A stretch of 64,000 nt of DNA from Paracyclopina nana (GCA_019096065.1 JAGUCH010000003.1:1054001-1118000), one strand, 5' to 3'; numbered from the stretch's first letter, positions 46,520 through 59,743 are shown. Notes: generated by a model not told the origin, from the sequence alone. Translations and numbers: made by a program.

Positions 46520-48634
46520 ATGTCAGGCGAACTCTCAAATCAGAACCATGACCACGAAGACCAAGAATCAGCCCTCAATTGGAGCGTCAGCGGGATTTCA
46601 GCTGCCTCGGGGTTTGATCCCGACTTGTACACCATAGAAATGACACATTCGAGGTGCACCACGCCGGACAGTTCGAAGAAACCTCACGCCAGGGATGAAA
46701 TAGATCTCCTCATCAATAGCGTCCGGGATCTGCGGACAAGTTTGGCTACCATCAGCGAGAAATCAGTGACGCCGCTGAGTAGTCCACGGACCGGTTCTGC
46801 CAAAGTCCCCACCACTCCTGAGACCGTGCAAAAACGGCCTCTCAGCACAGGGCAAACTCCTCCTGTCAAGGACTCTGGACCAGCCGACTCCTCGGCGCAC
46901 AAATTAGAGCATATGCGAAAGATGCTCAAGGATTTGGAGGAGGCCAAAAATCAGTACAAAGTCAATAGGTCTAAAATCCCGAAGCGATCGTTGACCTTTC
47001 AAAATAGTAATAATTCCTCGACTTTGAGCTCAAAGGCATCCATCAATGACCAGTTCAAAGAAATGAGTGACTTCCTGGACAAAGTGAGAGCCTCAAAGTC
47101 GTCCAACAACAGCAGTGAAACCACAGTGATTGAACAAAACACCAAAGCTGTCATTGAGGACCTCCAGAAACAGGTGGAGGCTGAAAAGAATACTGTGATG
47201 GATCTCACGAGTCAAAAGAAAGTGTTGGAAGCTCAAATGAAAAAGCAGGCAGACGAACTGGTCAAGTTGCGTGACAATTGTGCTCAAAAGGACAAAATGC
47301 TGCTTGAGCTGAAATCATGCTGGTCTCAAGTTGTTGCTGCCATGACAAGCGAACGCGAGCAATTGATGGCTCAGAATGAGGCAGTTGTCAATGAAATTCA
47401 TGCCATCAAAGCAGAACAGGATGAGATCAAAAAGCAGTTTTTCGTGTGCCAAGAGGAGCTGGAAAAAGCTTTGGACTTGGCATCAGATTTCAAGCAAAAA
47501 GTGGACGAAGACGAGAAAATCAAGCAAGACTTGCTTGATCAAGTTTTGCTGGAGCGTCAGTTGAAACTTCGTGAGGCCGAGAAGGCTAAAGTAGTTACTG
47601 ATGAAATAGAAGCAGTTAGGAGACAACTTCAAGACATGGATGCCAATCACAAAGAACTTTTGAACGAAAAGCTAACTATAGAAAAAACTCTTGCCATCGA
47701 GCGTAGTGACAAAGAACGTACCAAAAATGAACTCTTAGGCCGTCTGAAGACGAAGGAAGAAGCTCTTCACGATTTCTATGGCAATCAAATGGAAGCCATC
47801 TTGGGGGAAAAGATATCTACCTTGCAGAACTATGTCAAGGACTGGGAGCTGAAGGTGTCTCAAGAGAAACAGGAGGCTGTCAATGCGTTAAAAGCCGAGC
47901 ATAATAGGCAAATTGAAGCCTTGAGACGTCAATTTGCTCAGCTCGAGGCTCAAATCAAGGCATCTGAGGCCATTCAGAAAGCTTCGAAACGAGAGGCAGC
48001 TGCCCTGAAAGGACAACTGGGCTGGAATCCATCTGAGGCCACTTCAACTGATGACGAAGAGGCGCTCCATTCGCATCGCAGTTTGCCTCCAGTGCTTCTG
48101 AATAATAAAGGTCATCCTAGTGTTAGGAGAAGCACGACATCCAGGATGAGCTCTATCACGGTGACCAACGACTTGAAGCAGCCGAGACCAGAGCAGCGAC
48201 CCTGCTCAGCGGGTGCCAAATTTTCTGTTCCAAGGTGAATTCAGATTGTCACCTCGAATCTTATAAAGAAGTTTGATGCTATCTTTTTTCAGTTACGACA
48301 TTTCGCCAGAAAGACTGCAAACTGAAACGGCTGATGATACTGATGCTTCTTTGCTCACTTCGAAGGAAAAGAAGGACTTGGTCAAAGCATTCATCAAGCA
48401 GGTAAGGAAAACCCAATGATTGGTTCAGAAATGCAACATTTGCATTGTTTTATCTTACAGTTTCTGGAAGACAACCCTGATGCCGTCCTCGATGTTAAGC
48501 TAATGGCCGGGCTGAGTGAAAAGGCCAACAAGCTAATAGACCAATCGTTCAGCATCGATGAAGAGGATCTTTCAAAGTTGACCCCAGTGAGAGACTTATC
48601 GACTCATAGCAATGTCCGCCGTCGAATAAATTGA
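46520..48634 (+). CDS. Long coiled-coil protein, possibly centrosomal, 3 exons
   Basis: Exons: 46520-48234, 48293-48401, 48461-48634; 665 residues. The N-terminal 170 residues are Ser/Thr/Pro-rich, with several S/TP sites (TPLSSPRTG, TTPETVQ) that proline-directed kinases could use. Residues about 200-490 form an almost unbroken coiled coil (EDLQKQVEAEKNTVMDLTSQ, ERQLKLREAEKAKV). It also contains QKDKMLLELKSCWSQVV, a pattern vaguely like centrobin. The C-terminus is short, with LLTSKEKKDLVKAFIKQFLE. I do not assign a family: centrobin is the best guess, but coiled coils mislead. An acceptor-like GATTAG ends six bp before the ATG. AATAAA lies in the last codons (48625-48630). Its stop is 12 bp from the stop of the convergent SLC7 gene. 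Confidence 0.7.
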
Positions 48635-48646
48635 AAAGGTTGCATT

Positions 48647-50390
48647 TCAAGTTGTCTTGTCTTCAGCTTCTGTAGGCATGGCTACGAACATCTTTTGCAC
48701 AGCGATATCCCAAGTATGGAAGATCCTCTTGAGCCAAAGCGGTTTTGAGGTCCAATAAATAAAAAAGTAGTAGACAGGAATGCCAGCCGCGATTATGGCA
48801 ATGTCCACTCCTACAAGTTTTGGGTCGTCAATGATGGGAAGCACCACCAGGAAAATGCACACGACCAGGAAACTCACTGGTAGCAAGATATTAACCTACA
48901 AAAACAAATTAAAAATGCAAGAAAGTCTTAATTAATTGACATGAAAAATTGCAGTTAAGAAAAGAGTCGGCATATAATGAAAAGCATACCTTAATAGGTC
49001 GTTCTCTGTTGGGCTCCTTGTAACGCAAGTAAAGCAAGCCAGCCACAGAAACGGCAATGAAAAGAGATTCAACAAACGAGGTGTAATTAATGAGCTCGTA
49101 CACATTGTCAGTGGAACACATCAACAGCGTTAAAACTCCCTACATCGAAGACCATTTTAATCATGACATTATATGCTTAATGTGAGTTATGAATAATCAC
49201 CAGGAAAATCAGGCAGGGCATTGGAGTGCAGTTGTAGATGTTGACCAGAGCCATGGATTTGGGCATGTGCCCACCTCGTGCTCCAACGAAAAACAATCTG
49301 GAGGAGGCAAAAATGCCTCCATTGACAGCTCCAAATGTGGAGCAGGCCACAAACACTGGCATGATCCATGACATCACCCCCAAGAGCCTCGAGCCGAAAG
49401 TCTGAAAAATGACCTACTTTTCAACGCACTGTAATTGTGGAGTTTTTATGGAGGAGTCTCACCACTGCGACAGCATTGGAGGCTAGAATTTCACTCGGGT
49501 TCAAAACTGCAAAGTAGGCAACGTTAGCCAGCAAGTAAGTGACTGTGACAAGTGGCATGGAAATGTAGATCGCCCTGGGCAAGTTCTTGTTCGGCTCCTT
49601 GAGTTCCTCGGTCACAAAGTTGAGGTAATTCCATCCAGCATAGGAGAAGAGACCGGAGTAAAAGGCCAGTGACAGCCGGCTCGGTGACCAATCAGTATTG
49701 CTCATGGGATTGGCCAAATTGCTCGTGTGTCCAAATCCAAGCCAAGTTGCACCCGCAACAATGATTATCACCAAAGCAAGCACTTTTGCGGCTGTGAAGA
49801 TATCCTGCACCATTGTAGCGGATTTCACATTATAGCAATTGATGAATGTCAAAAGAGCTGCAGAAAGGTATATAGTAAGCATGCGTAAGTAATCATAGTT
49901 AATTAAGAATAAGTATACTTATGACGCAGGCTGCTATGATTCGTATTGACTCATAGGGCGGCTCACACTCGGGATAGAAAGGCTGCAAGATGTAATTGGC
50001 AAAGGTCAAAGCTATGATTGCATTGCCAGCAGGCATGATCACGAGCAGGGCCATCCATAGGTACAAAAAGGCTGGCAAAGGCCCAAACGCTTCATTGATG
50101 TACGCATAGTCTCCGCCTGACTTGGGAATCATGGTGCCCAACTCTGCATAGCAAAGGGCACCCATCATTGACAGGATCCCGGAGAGCGTCCAGATGATCA
50201 GAGACATCCCCACCGATCCGGAGTACAGCAAGACACCTTTGGGAGACACAAAGATGCCCGAGCCCACAATGATGCCAATGATGATGGAGGCGCCATCCAT
50301 GAGGCCAAGCTGCCTTTTGAGCTTGGTGGAGGAGCCTTCATTGTTGTCAGTTTTGTCAAGGCTGTTTCTGCTCGAGCCAGATATGGACAT
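48647..50390 (-). CDS. L-type amino acid transporter, SLC7A5/6/7/8-like, 5 exons
   Basis: Exons in reading order: 50390-49919, 49857-49463, 49401-49201, 49139-48990, 48895-48647; 488 residues. It is a 12-helix APC-fold transporter. Helix 1 has the substrate-binding GSGIF motif ([18 protein letters not shown]), and [20 protein letters not shown] is helix 6. [18 protein letters not shown] and [17 protein letters not shown] are LAT hallmarks. The Cys in [11 protein letters not shown] matches the one that forms the disulfide with the heavy chain (4F2hc/SLC3A2) in mammals. Members exchange large neutral amino acids across the plasma membrane. Specific orthology (LAT1, LAT2, y+LAT) is not resolved. 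The C-terminus is short (EAEDKTT). Confidence 0.94.
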
Positions 50391-51491
50391 CTTTTTCTGG
50401 TGATGATCAACGAAGCCCAGGTGAAGAAATCATGACCAGGTAAGTATAAGGGTGGAGTGAATTGATTTGAGGCACTGATAAATGCTAGCACTAGTGCAAC
50501 ATCACCAACTAACGACTAACAAGTACTATTCAATGTGGTGAGCGCAAAGCCGCGCTCGCATTCATGCGCCACCTTGCTTAGCTTGACATATTTTTTATAG
50601 GTGCTACATAAAAAGCAACTGATGAAACATGAAAAAAGCCTTTCAGTACATGTATGTGAACCAATATATATTTTTTTAAATTGATTTTTTTAGTGGCAAT
50701 AGCGGTCATTACCAATTGCTTTCACACCTAAAAACGAGGCAAATTTTTAAAGTGAAATATACATATTTTGAGTTGGCATCATTAGTAATTTGATTTGATG
50801 AACAAAATTGCAAATTGAAAACGAGCACGTTTGATGCGACTCGCGCACAAAAGGAAAACGAGCCGTGCAAAAACATAGTACAATGCAACAAAATCTGCTT
50901 TTTGCAAACTCCCTAAATGAAGCACAAAAGATGGAGAAAATTCAGCTAGATATCGACCCCAATGATGAAGTGTTGCGCGCGCTTCATTTCACCAGGGAAA
51001 CACATCTGTTGAAAAATAAGATCATCATCCCCTCCGCGTTAATAATGCGGCAGGAAGTTTCAACAACAGGTTGTTGCTGCCGATTGTTAGCAACAGCTAG
51101 CAGGAAGAAGGCTTAAAATGTTTTATTTCCTCTAATAACAACGTTAATTCAGATATCTCATAAATAATCGAAAGCTCTGCCATTTCTACCTTGACTTGGC
51201 GGGGCAGCTAAAATCTACAAAGATTGCGTGGTGTTGTCACTACGTATTCAATTGCACACGTGGCTTTCTTTTGCTTAAAAAACATAGGAAGTGACATAAG
51301 GAAGGAATTTTGCAACTGTAAGCAAAAAAGGGGAGGGGGACTAAAATCAAGAAACCTGCTTCAAAAATGAAGCTTGCCGTAGTTTACCTGAACTGCAAAG
51401 GACGCAAAAAAGGAAAAGATATATACTCACGTTATCATCAGCATGAATTACTCTCTTGTCGTAATTATAACTTAAATCGTTGAAGCACATG
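50391..51491. other. Intergenic between SLC7 and WDR7
   Basis: No exon supported; a small open frame at 50865-51116 has no recognisable content. The interval must hold the SLC7 promoter and the WDR7 3-prime UTR. Confidence 0.4.
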
Positions 51492-54400
51492 TTAACAATT
51501 GAAACGATTCTCAGAGCCGTCGGGCATGAGTAATGTCACTGTCTTGGGGCTGATCCAGACCAACTTGGGGGTGAACAACGGCGTCCACGTGGATGCCTGT
51601 GGGTGCGGTGCAACGTTGTACGACCTCGTGCACTTGGTCTGAGCGTTCCCCAGGCCGAACATGGAGGTCGAGGTCTGCCAGAAGTACAGCTTATTGTCGG
51701 CCGAGCTGAAGGAGGCCAAGTTTTTTCCGTCTGGACCGAAAGCAACGGCTGTCACGCGGCCTTGGTGTGCGTTGATCATTTGTGTCTTCCCTGCGCCTCT
51801 CATTTCATACATTGCTAATTGCCCGTTTCTGGTGCCTACTGCAATTCGTCTGGACTGCGTACAGTGGGAGACCTGAAAAGGCAAAAATCATGATACAGTA
51901 GTGCAATTCATCAACGCAAAAAAACGAGAAAAAAGAGAACCTACTTTTAATTACTCACCAAACTTAAAAACCACAACTAACTAAAAAAACCATATCTATC
52001 TTATCCAGCTAAAAAACTTACCTAACGCCTTTTTAAACAAGCTTATTTTTGCCATCCTGATCTATAAAAGCTTTAGATATGAAAGCTTTTCTAATTTTAA
52101 AATGCCCTTCTAATTGCCTGACAAGCTATGTTAATTAAGCTCAATTAGTTTATTAAATTCAACAAGTTTGTAAGAAGATTTTGAATACATAATTTAATTT
52201 CGAATAATTTCCTACTAATGAACAGCTTATACAATTTTTCTCTATTAATAAGACAACTTCCAAAATTGTGAATTTTAATTTAATTAAAAGTTTTAAAATA
52301 TTATTCAGAACCTGCAACCAAGAACTCCCCAACGGTGTAGCTAATTTTGAGGCAGCAACTACATTTTAAAAAAAGTAAAATAAAATGGAAATGCTAAGAA
52401 ACGCCCGCAGCTCTGCTGTCATAGTTACCTGGGGAAACAAAACGATCGGATTAAAGACCTCGCTCAATGACCGGGCTTTCAAGTGATTATGGTCAATGCA
52501 GTGCAGAATGATGTCAACCACGTCAACGAGCAAGTCAGCCAAATCGACTCGGTTGTTGTCGATCAGGAGCTCTACCAGATGCAAGATTTCAGCCTTGGAC
52601 CTAGCCAGCACATGGTGATTCACGTTGATGTTGAGGGCTTGCGCGTTGGCAGCCAGATTGTTGTAGCGTGCAATCTCCTTCGAGATGGACGTGATGAAAA
52701 CTGCCGGCCTCACCCTGGCGATCAGAGTCAGCGCCATCCTCGAGGTTCGGCATGAATCTCCAGCTGCCGTCAACGGTAGGCCATACTTGGACGATGGTAC
52801 CCACCAATCTGCCTCGCAAGTCATCTCCAACAGACCGAGCAAGACCTTGGACACTTCCAAGTGGGGCTCCCAGAGGACGAAGCCCCGACTTATCAGGTCT
52901 ATGGCTGCTCTACGCAAAGCACTTCGAGCTGGAGTTCCCCTCAGAAAATGCGAGCTTGTGGGAGTACTTGAGCTGGTCGTGGGCGTGCTCCCCGTGGTGG
53001 AGCCCTCAATGCCATTTGGTATCAAGGTGGACACTTTGCTGCTGGTCGTCAACACCAAGTACATGAGCGCCTTTGCGGTCAGCCTCGTTAGGTGAGTTCC
53101 CAAGGCGACCTCGCCTTGGCCTTGCTTTTCCGCCTCGAGGTCAAAGAGGGCGCCAATGACTCCGAGGAGGATGACAGCGGTCGTCTGTTGTCTGCGATGC
53201 TGGAGGACGTCATCTTCGCCCTCCTCATCGTCGAGCTCATCAATGTCATCCTCCTGCTCGTGGTCGGATTGGTCTGGTTGGCCGCCGCCTCCGCCTCCGT
53301 TTTGGAAGGGCGGGTCGCCATACTTGGGAAGGAAGGCGCCCCACACATCCACCAGGTGCTTCCGGCCTTTGGGCCCGAGGTTCTTGAGCTCTGCTACGAG
53401 CAGCTCCTGCGCGGCGAGTCGGATCTGCAAGCACCGATCTTGCCACCGGATTGCCAGCTGTTCCACGTTGGGCTTCTTGAAAGCCTTCGAACCCAAGTGA
53501 CGGAGTTTGCCAGAGAGCAGCAGGCAGTGCAAGGTGGACAAAAGGCTCCAGCCTTTCTTGATGGTCTCTTGCTGCGCACTGAACCCGGCGGCCTCCTGGC
53601 CTTGAATATCCATAGCCCCATGCGTGGCCTGTCTGACCAGCTTCCTCTTCCTCTCTTGCTCAGGGATGAAGGAAGCGTTCGACACTGACACTAAAGTATT
53701 GGTGATGGCAATCACGGACAACAAGTGGTTGGTGGTGGTGGTATGGGACAGCTCCCAATGGCCCAAAGCAGTGAAAAAGTCGAGGCTGTCGGTCTCGATG
53801 GCGGCAGCCTTGGCCATGCCTTTGGGCTGCCATGTGGGCATCATCAGTGACATTATGCCACCCTTGGACATGAGCCCGTACGAAATGGGCACGCGAGGCC
53901 TCAGAAGGCCTAGTTTGCTGATGGCAACTTTGTCCAGGTCTTTATCCAGTCCCCAGGCATGCAGCAATGAGAGGAGCACTTGTCCTATTTCAAGCGTCAG
54001 GTTGATCTCCAAGTGAAGGGACGCTGGCCTCACCGTCTCACCGTTGTCTTTTGTCCCGTTGGCCATATTATCATAAGCTCCTGCTCTTTTTTCAATTTCG
54101 CGTTTGGCCTGCTCCATCTCAATTTTCGCCTTCTCTGCGCCCTCCTTCACCTTGGACATGAAACCCGTGAGCCTTCGCTGAGTCTCTGGCGAGGCAGTGG
54201 ACGAGAGGTTAGTGATCTTCTCATCAGCTCTGTCCTTGACCATACTGATGAACCCAGCTATTTTTCGGGCTGTGTCGGGACTCGCTGGCTTCGTCAGGGC
54301 CCAAATCCTGTCGTACTCCCTCTGATTGGTGAAGCCTTGAACCTCCATCGTGTTGGGGGACATTTGGCTGTACTCTTCTGTCAAAAGCTGGATGATGAGA

Positions 54401-56848
54401 GCTTCTACATCAAAGAAAAGAATGTGGCCCTCGGCATCTTTCGGATTCGTCCTGAACCCATTGATGACTAGTGGGAAGGCTCGGCTCTTGTCCTGGATTT
54501 GATCAACAGGGCCTTGCTTGCCTTGAATCTGATTGATGCCTGTCTGGGCCGCCAATTTAATAGCAGCTAGATTTCGGTGTCGCAAGCCTCGGAAGAAATG
54601 CAGGGCAGGATTGGAGCCCACATTGTCGCCTACATTCACTGACACGGTGTGCTCATCACAAGCTGCTAAAATATCCTCGGCCACGTGACCATGAACTACT
54701 CTATCGAGGTGTCCGGTTTCCATTTGCCAGATGTAGGCGGTGCCGTCGGAACAGCCTACGATGAGGAAATCGTCCAGAGGCCGCCACTTGATGGTTTGAA
54801 CAGGGAAAATGTGCCTCGAGGCCAACATGACTGCTCTCCTCTCCTTGAGGGACAAAAGGGTGACCGAGTTGTCGGAGGCTACACTACAAATGCACTGCTG
54901 AATACGGGGGCTGCAAGAGGCTGGTGGAACGTAGAGGTTGGTGATTTCTCCAGCATGAGCACAGAATCGGTGCAATAAGCTGCCAGTGTAAATGTCCCAC
55001 AAGCACACTGAGAAATCCACAGAGCCTGACACTAGGTGAGCCACATCATACCTACAAAAAAAAGATATCGCAATGATATGGCACTAGATAAAAAAACATC
55101 ATCCACACACTCACCTAGGATGCTCATTGTTCGGGTAGAGAAGACAATTTACCCTTCCAGAATGGCCAAGGAGCACTTGGTGCTGAGGCCAATTGTTGAA
55201 CTTTTGATGGCGGCCCGAGAGCAAATGCAACATGATGGTTTGGGTGGCTGGAACGAGAATTATGGATCCGTCCTCGCGGCCACATACCAAGCGACATTGC
55301 ATTGGGAGGAAAATAGTCGAGGTCAAGTCAGCCTCAGTTTCAGGACTTTCCATCTGATTGAGTACACCTGGAGGCTTGGGGGATAAGCTGGCCCAAATTT
55401 CCTCAAGGCTAGTTGAGAGTGTGGGCGGCAGCTGGAGCACACCCTCTCCACTTTCCTATATAAATGGACATGTTTACATTATGAAAATAAGCTATTCCAG
55501 GATTTTAAGTTACTCTTTTGAGCTGCATGCTGGCACACTCCGGAGTGTCTGGGATCTTCCAGAGGGCAATGCGGCCGTTTGCATCTCCTCGCATTAAGTA
55601 TTTCATCCACTTGTTCTCTCTCGAGAAAATGAGATACTTGAAGGCGGGTGGACAATGCAAAGGAGGCCGCGGCAAGTCCATGATCAGCTCGCAGAACATG
55701 AGGGCTGACCGTCCTCCACCTGTCTCTGTCTTTGACCGGTTCTTGAACTCTTTGCTCTCCACGATGCAATTGGTGGGCAATTTGTACAGATAGGCTTTGC
55801 CGTCATCGTTCCACACGGCAACCCTTTCAGCAGAGATGAACTCGCCACCCAGCCACCTCTCCCCTCTTTGACACTGAACACTACAGGAAAAACGTATGTC
55901 AATTGATCTCAGCATTGCAGAATGTGCAGGCGTACCTTAGGAGGCAAGTAAAATCGCCAGCATCGAAAATGCACCAGTACGTGGAACAGACCACCAATAC
56001 GGTCCTCATATTGTAGACGCAGCAATTCATGGAGACTGCATTGACGCATCTGATATGCTTCGACTCGTTTTCCAAAATGGGATCTTTGCTGTTGCTTTCG
56101 TCCCCGTTCAGAGTCCAAACCTTCACGGTGCCTGTGGTGGTGAGTGCGAGGACGACATCGTCGTTGCGATTTCTCGGCCTGAGCACGTGGAAAGAGCTGA
56201 TCCAGTCTGGATTGATGCGAGAGGACAGCGTGTACACCACGACCAATCCGATTGGATCCATGACGACAATCTCTTCATAAAACCCGCAACAGAATAATCG
56301 CACCACATGCGAGTCTGGAGATCGGTAGGCCTAAACAGAATTGGAATATCAAACTTCGAAAATTAAGAGCTTTTCTTGGCCACTAGTTGAAGAAACAATT
56401 ATAAAAAGCGTGCTCAGCAAAAAATGATTTGAGCTCTTTTTTCTGCTTAGAGTCGTTTTCTTTTAAGAATACTCACTTGAATGGAAGTGTGGATAAGGCC
56501 AGGATGCTTTTTATTCTCAATGCATCTCCCATCGGCGGTGTCCCATGAGAACATTTCCCCATTCTCAGAGCTGGTAATGACATGATGAGCCTCAGCCCCC
56601 GCAGTGGCCTTAGCAATACACTTAATGGGGGCAGTGTGACCCATCAGTAAGTGTCTGGGGTTCAGGGACATGCTGTCTGATGAAGTTAGGTCCACCTCCC
56701 AAATGATGACTTGGCCATCGGATGCGCCAGAGACAAGTGTCTTTTGATCGCGCATCAAGTACAACGCGGAAATGCAGTGAGTGGGAGCCCGAGGGCCCCA
56801 CATCACCATAGGAACAACCAGAGAGCTGTTTCCACCCCCGGACGACAT
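51492..56848 (-). CDS. WDR7: WD-repeat protein 7 (rabconnectin-3 beta), 6 exons
   Basis: Exons in reading order: 56848-56477, 56330-55936, 55880-55514, 55455-55115, 55051-52429, 51872-51492; 1492 residues, very close to human WDR7 (1490). The N-terminal beta-propellers start MWGPRAPTHCISALYL and include HLLMGHTAPIKC, SGEMFSWD-type repeats, LVCGREDGSIILVPATQT, SGSVDFSVCLWDIYTG, RHIFPVQTIKWRP and GHILFFDVEALIIQLLTEE. The helical middle has LLHAWGLDKDLD and AIRWQDRCLQIRLAAQELL. The C-terminal repeats close the protein (RRIAVGTRNGQLAMYE, VTAVAFGPDGKNLASFS). With DMXL1/2 it forms the metazoan RAVE-like complex that regulates V-ATPase assembly on vesicles. The linker has an acidic run after a Gly6 stretch (53,200-53,300) and Ser/Thr repeats. 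ATG is four bases after an acceptor-like TTACTTTTGCAG. Exon 5 is unusually long (2.6 kb). Confidence 0.96.
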
Positions 56849-57727
56849 GGTCTGCAAAAGTAAATATGCCAACTGAAGAATGACAGTGAAACTTGTTCGA
56901 CTAGTAAACAAAAGAGTTCTATGACAAAAGATTGCAAACAAAACGCCCTACGCTGCGATATAGGGACAAGTGTCAAACTTACTCGGAGATTTTAGGCAAA
57001 AATCGGGAAGAAAAGTGTTGCAATGTTTTGGCCTGGCTCTCACATGACCTCGCTTTCTGAATGCTGCTTGCGAGGGCCGATCAATGTTTTGAAGCTGCAC
57101 CAGTCGCAGCCTCGGCAGAGGCCGCCATCTGAGGCTCGAATCGTCCTCTGAAGTCACGTTGAATCAGCCTTGTCGGGCCTCTCACAGCGCAGCGCAGAAC
57201 ATACTGGCAAATAGAATCCTTGCGTGTCCCGTGTCGTTTTGACGAAATATAAATGAGCCGATTTTTCAAATCAACGCTACCATTTCTAGTTTGTGAAGAG
57301 TGGCATTATCGCAAAAGATATTTTGCCTACATGACTTTAAAACAAATATCTTACACTTTTTGAGTTGAAGTTGTTCTTATAACTGAAGTTGGCCTCAGAA
57401 AAGTGGGCTCTTTCTGCTCAGCCTGATGTTTTAAATGGCTTGAAGTAAACTAGCTTTTTTAGGGTTCAAGAAATTTTTCTTGTATATGCTGAACTGAGAA
57501 TTGAGAGATTGGTACCCTATGAATCCTTGAAGAACTCTTGATAAGATTTTTTCAGACGCACCTCAGTTAATTTAAGTGGAAATGAGCTTGTGTATCTGAA
57601 ATATAGCCCCAAATATGTCAAATTTTTTTGGGCTAGACTTACTAATTCGATCTCATTTTTGACTTCATAAACATAAACAAAGTCACGATTTCAACATTTT
57701 TCATTTTTCCCTATTGAAATTTGAGTA
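56849..57727. other. Divergent promoter region of WDR7 and TRAP1
   Basis: About 880 bp between two start codons on opposite strands. GC-rich near 57000-57200, AT-rich elsewhere. No specific factor site identified. Confidence 0.4.
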
Positions 57728-59743
57728 ATGTATCGAAGCAGAACGTTGACCCAAGCCGTTTTTAGGCTTGGTCTTCGGCAATTAGCTTCTCCCGTACATA
57801 AAACAAGGATTGTCACTCCTTTGATCAAGCTCACTCAACCCAGATTCTGCTCCACCGTTACTGAAAAGGTCGAGGCTGAAGCTGTTTGCGGCGAGGCCGA
57901 AAACCATGAATTTCAAGCTGAAACGCGCAAACTTCTCGACATTGTCGCCAGAAGTTTATATTCCGAAAAGGAAGTCTTCATTCGTGAACTCATTTCAAAC
58001 TCTTCGGATGCCATTGAAAAACTGCGATACATTCAAGTGACAAATGGTGCCAAGATTGCCAATCCTGACAGGGAAATGGAGATTCGCATCGACTTGGATA
58101 AGACAGGCAGAACAATGACAATTGCTGATACTGGTATTGGAATGACCAAGCAGGAAATGATGGACAACTTGGGCACCATTGCACGGTCTGGATCCAAGGC
58201 TTTCATGGACCAAATGAAAGAGCAAGGCAAAGACGATCCAAATGCAATTATCGGCCAATTTGGAGTGGGATTCTACTCAGCCTTCATGGTAGCTGATAAA
58301 ATCCAAGTGTTTTCCAAGTCCTACGAACCTGACAGCATTGGCTACCATTGGGAATCTGATGGCACTGGCACTTACAGAATCTCTGAAGCTCAAGGCGTCA
58401 AAGAGGGCACCAAAGTCATCCTGCATTTGAAGGAGAGCTGCTCTGAATTCGCTGACTACAACAATGTCCGTGACATCATCAAAAAGTACTCCAGCTTTGT
58501 GGGATCCACTTTGTATTTGGATGGTCAAAAGGCAAGTGATTTGAGGCCTGTTTGGCTCATTGATCCCAAGGAAGTGGACACTGAAACGCACGAGGATTTC
58601 TATAGATACATTGGAAACACGTATGACAAGCCCAGATTCATCCACCATTTCCGAGCTGATGCACCCATGGACATAAGAGCTTTGCTCTATGTGCCAGAGT
58701 CACGACCAGGCCTTTTTGAAACAAGCAGAGAAGGAGATGCTGGCGTGGCATTGTATTGCAGAAAAGTTTTGATCCAAAACAAGACTGAAAATATCGTGCC
58801 CAAATGGCTGAGATTTCTGAAGGGCGTTGTAGACTCAGAGGACATTCCACTGAATTTAAGCCGTGAGCTGCTCCAGGATTCTGCTCAAATTCGCAAATTG
58901 AGAACTGTAATCACCAACAAGTTTTTGAGATTTCTGCAAGATAAAGCCAGAAAGGAGAAGCGCTCCTTCATGGAATTCTACAAGGACTATGGCTTCTTCC
59001 TGAAGGAAGGAATCATCACGAGTCATGATCAGTACGAAAAGGAAGAGATTGGCAAACTGCTAAGGTTCGAAAGTTCTAAGCAGCCCGCTGGTGAAACCGT
59101 GAGCTTGCCTGAGTATGCTAATAATATGAAGGCTGGTCAGAGGGACATTTACTACTTGGCTGCTCCTAGTCGTCAGCTTGCGGAAAGCTCTCCCTACTTT
59201 GAAGCTCTCAAGGAGAAAGATGTTGAGATTCTCTTTTGCTACGAGACATATGATGAGCTGGTCTTAATGCAACTGCAAGAGTTTGACAAGAAAAAGCTGA
59301 CCTCTGTGGAGAAAGAGATGAGGCAAACGCCAGAGGACATTGAGACCAAGGACTCTCAAGAGTCTACGGATCTGGCTAATTGGATCAAAACTCAGCTTGG
59401 CTCCAAGGCTGCGAAAGTTAAGCTGACCAAAAGACTCGAGTCTCACCCATGTGTCATCACTGTTGAGGAAATGGCTGCAGCCCGACATTTCATCAAGACA
59501 CAAGGCTCCAATTTTAGTGAGGAGCAGAGGTTTAATATTCTGCAGCCCCAGCTAGAAATCAATCCCGATCATGCTATCATCAAAAAGCTGGTGGAGTTGA
59601 AAAATTCTAATCCCAAATTAGCCTCTCTTGTGGCTGAACAGTTATTCGCCAATGCAATGGTCTCTGCTGGTTTAGTAGAGGATCCGCGAACCATTTTGCG
59701 TTCAATGAACGAGCTTTTGGCTTTGGCTCTAGAAAAACACTAA
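57728..59743 (+). CDS. TRAP1: Mitochondrial Hsp90 chaperone TRAP1
   Basis: Single exon, 671 residues. The N-terminus is basic and hydroxylated (MYRSRTLTQAVFRLGLRQLA), fitting a mitochondrial presequence. The GHKL ATPase domain carries LYSEKEVFIRELISNSSDAIEKLRY with the catalytic Glu and Asn, DTGIGMTK, and the lid motif GQFGVGFYSAFMVADK. The middle domain has the catalytic-loop Arg region (PLNLSRELLQDSAQIRKLR). The C-terminal dimerisation domain ends LNELLALALEKH. There is no MEEVD or KDEL tail, as expected for TRAP1 and unlike cytosolic or ER Hsp90. It folds mitochondrial proteins and protects against stress. Intronless; divergent from WDR7. Confidence 0.97.
   Translation: MYRSRTLTQAVFRLGLRQLASPVHKTRIVTPLIKLTQPRFCSTVTEKVEAEAVCGEAENHEFQAETRKLLDIVARSLYSEKEVFIRELISNSSDAIEKLRYIQVTNGAKIANPDREMEIRIDLDKTGRTMTIADTGIGMTKQEMMDNLGTIARSGSKAFMDQMKEQGKDDPNAIIGQFGVGFYSAFMVADKIQVFSKSYEPDSIGYHWESDGTGTYRISEAQGVKEGTKVILHLKESCSEFADYNNVRDIIKKYSSFVGSTLYLDGQKASDLRPVWLIDPKEVDTETHEDFYRYIGNTYDKPRFIHHFRADAPMDIRALLYVPESRPGLFETSREGDAGVALYCRKVLIQNKTENIVPKWLRFLKGVVDSEDIPLNLSRELLQDSAQIRKLRTVITNKFLRFLQDKARKEKRSFMEFYKDYGFFLKEGIITSHDQYEKEEIGKLLRFESSKQPAGETVSLPEYANNMKAGQRDIYYLAAPSRQLAESSPYFEALKEKDVEILFCYETYDELVLMQLQEFDKKKLTSVEKEMRQTPEDIETKDSQESTDLANWIKTQLGSKAAKVKLTKRLESHPCVITVEEMAAARHFIKTQGSNFSEEQRFNILQPQLEINPDHAIIKKLVELKNSNPKLASLVAEQLFANAMVSAGLVEDPRTILRSMNELLALALEKH

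Noticed and set aside
53092-53688. 198-residue plus-strand ORF, and other ORFs opposite WDR7
   Set aside because: Antisense shadows of the GC-rich WDR7 exon 5, which is clearly the coding strand.
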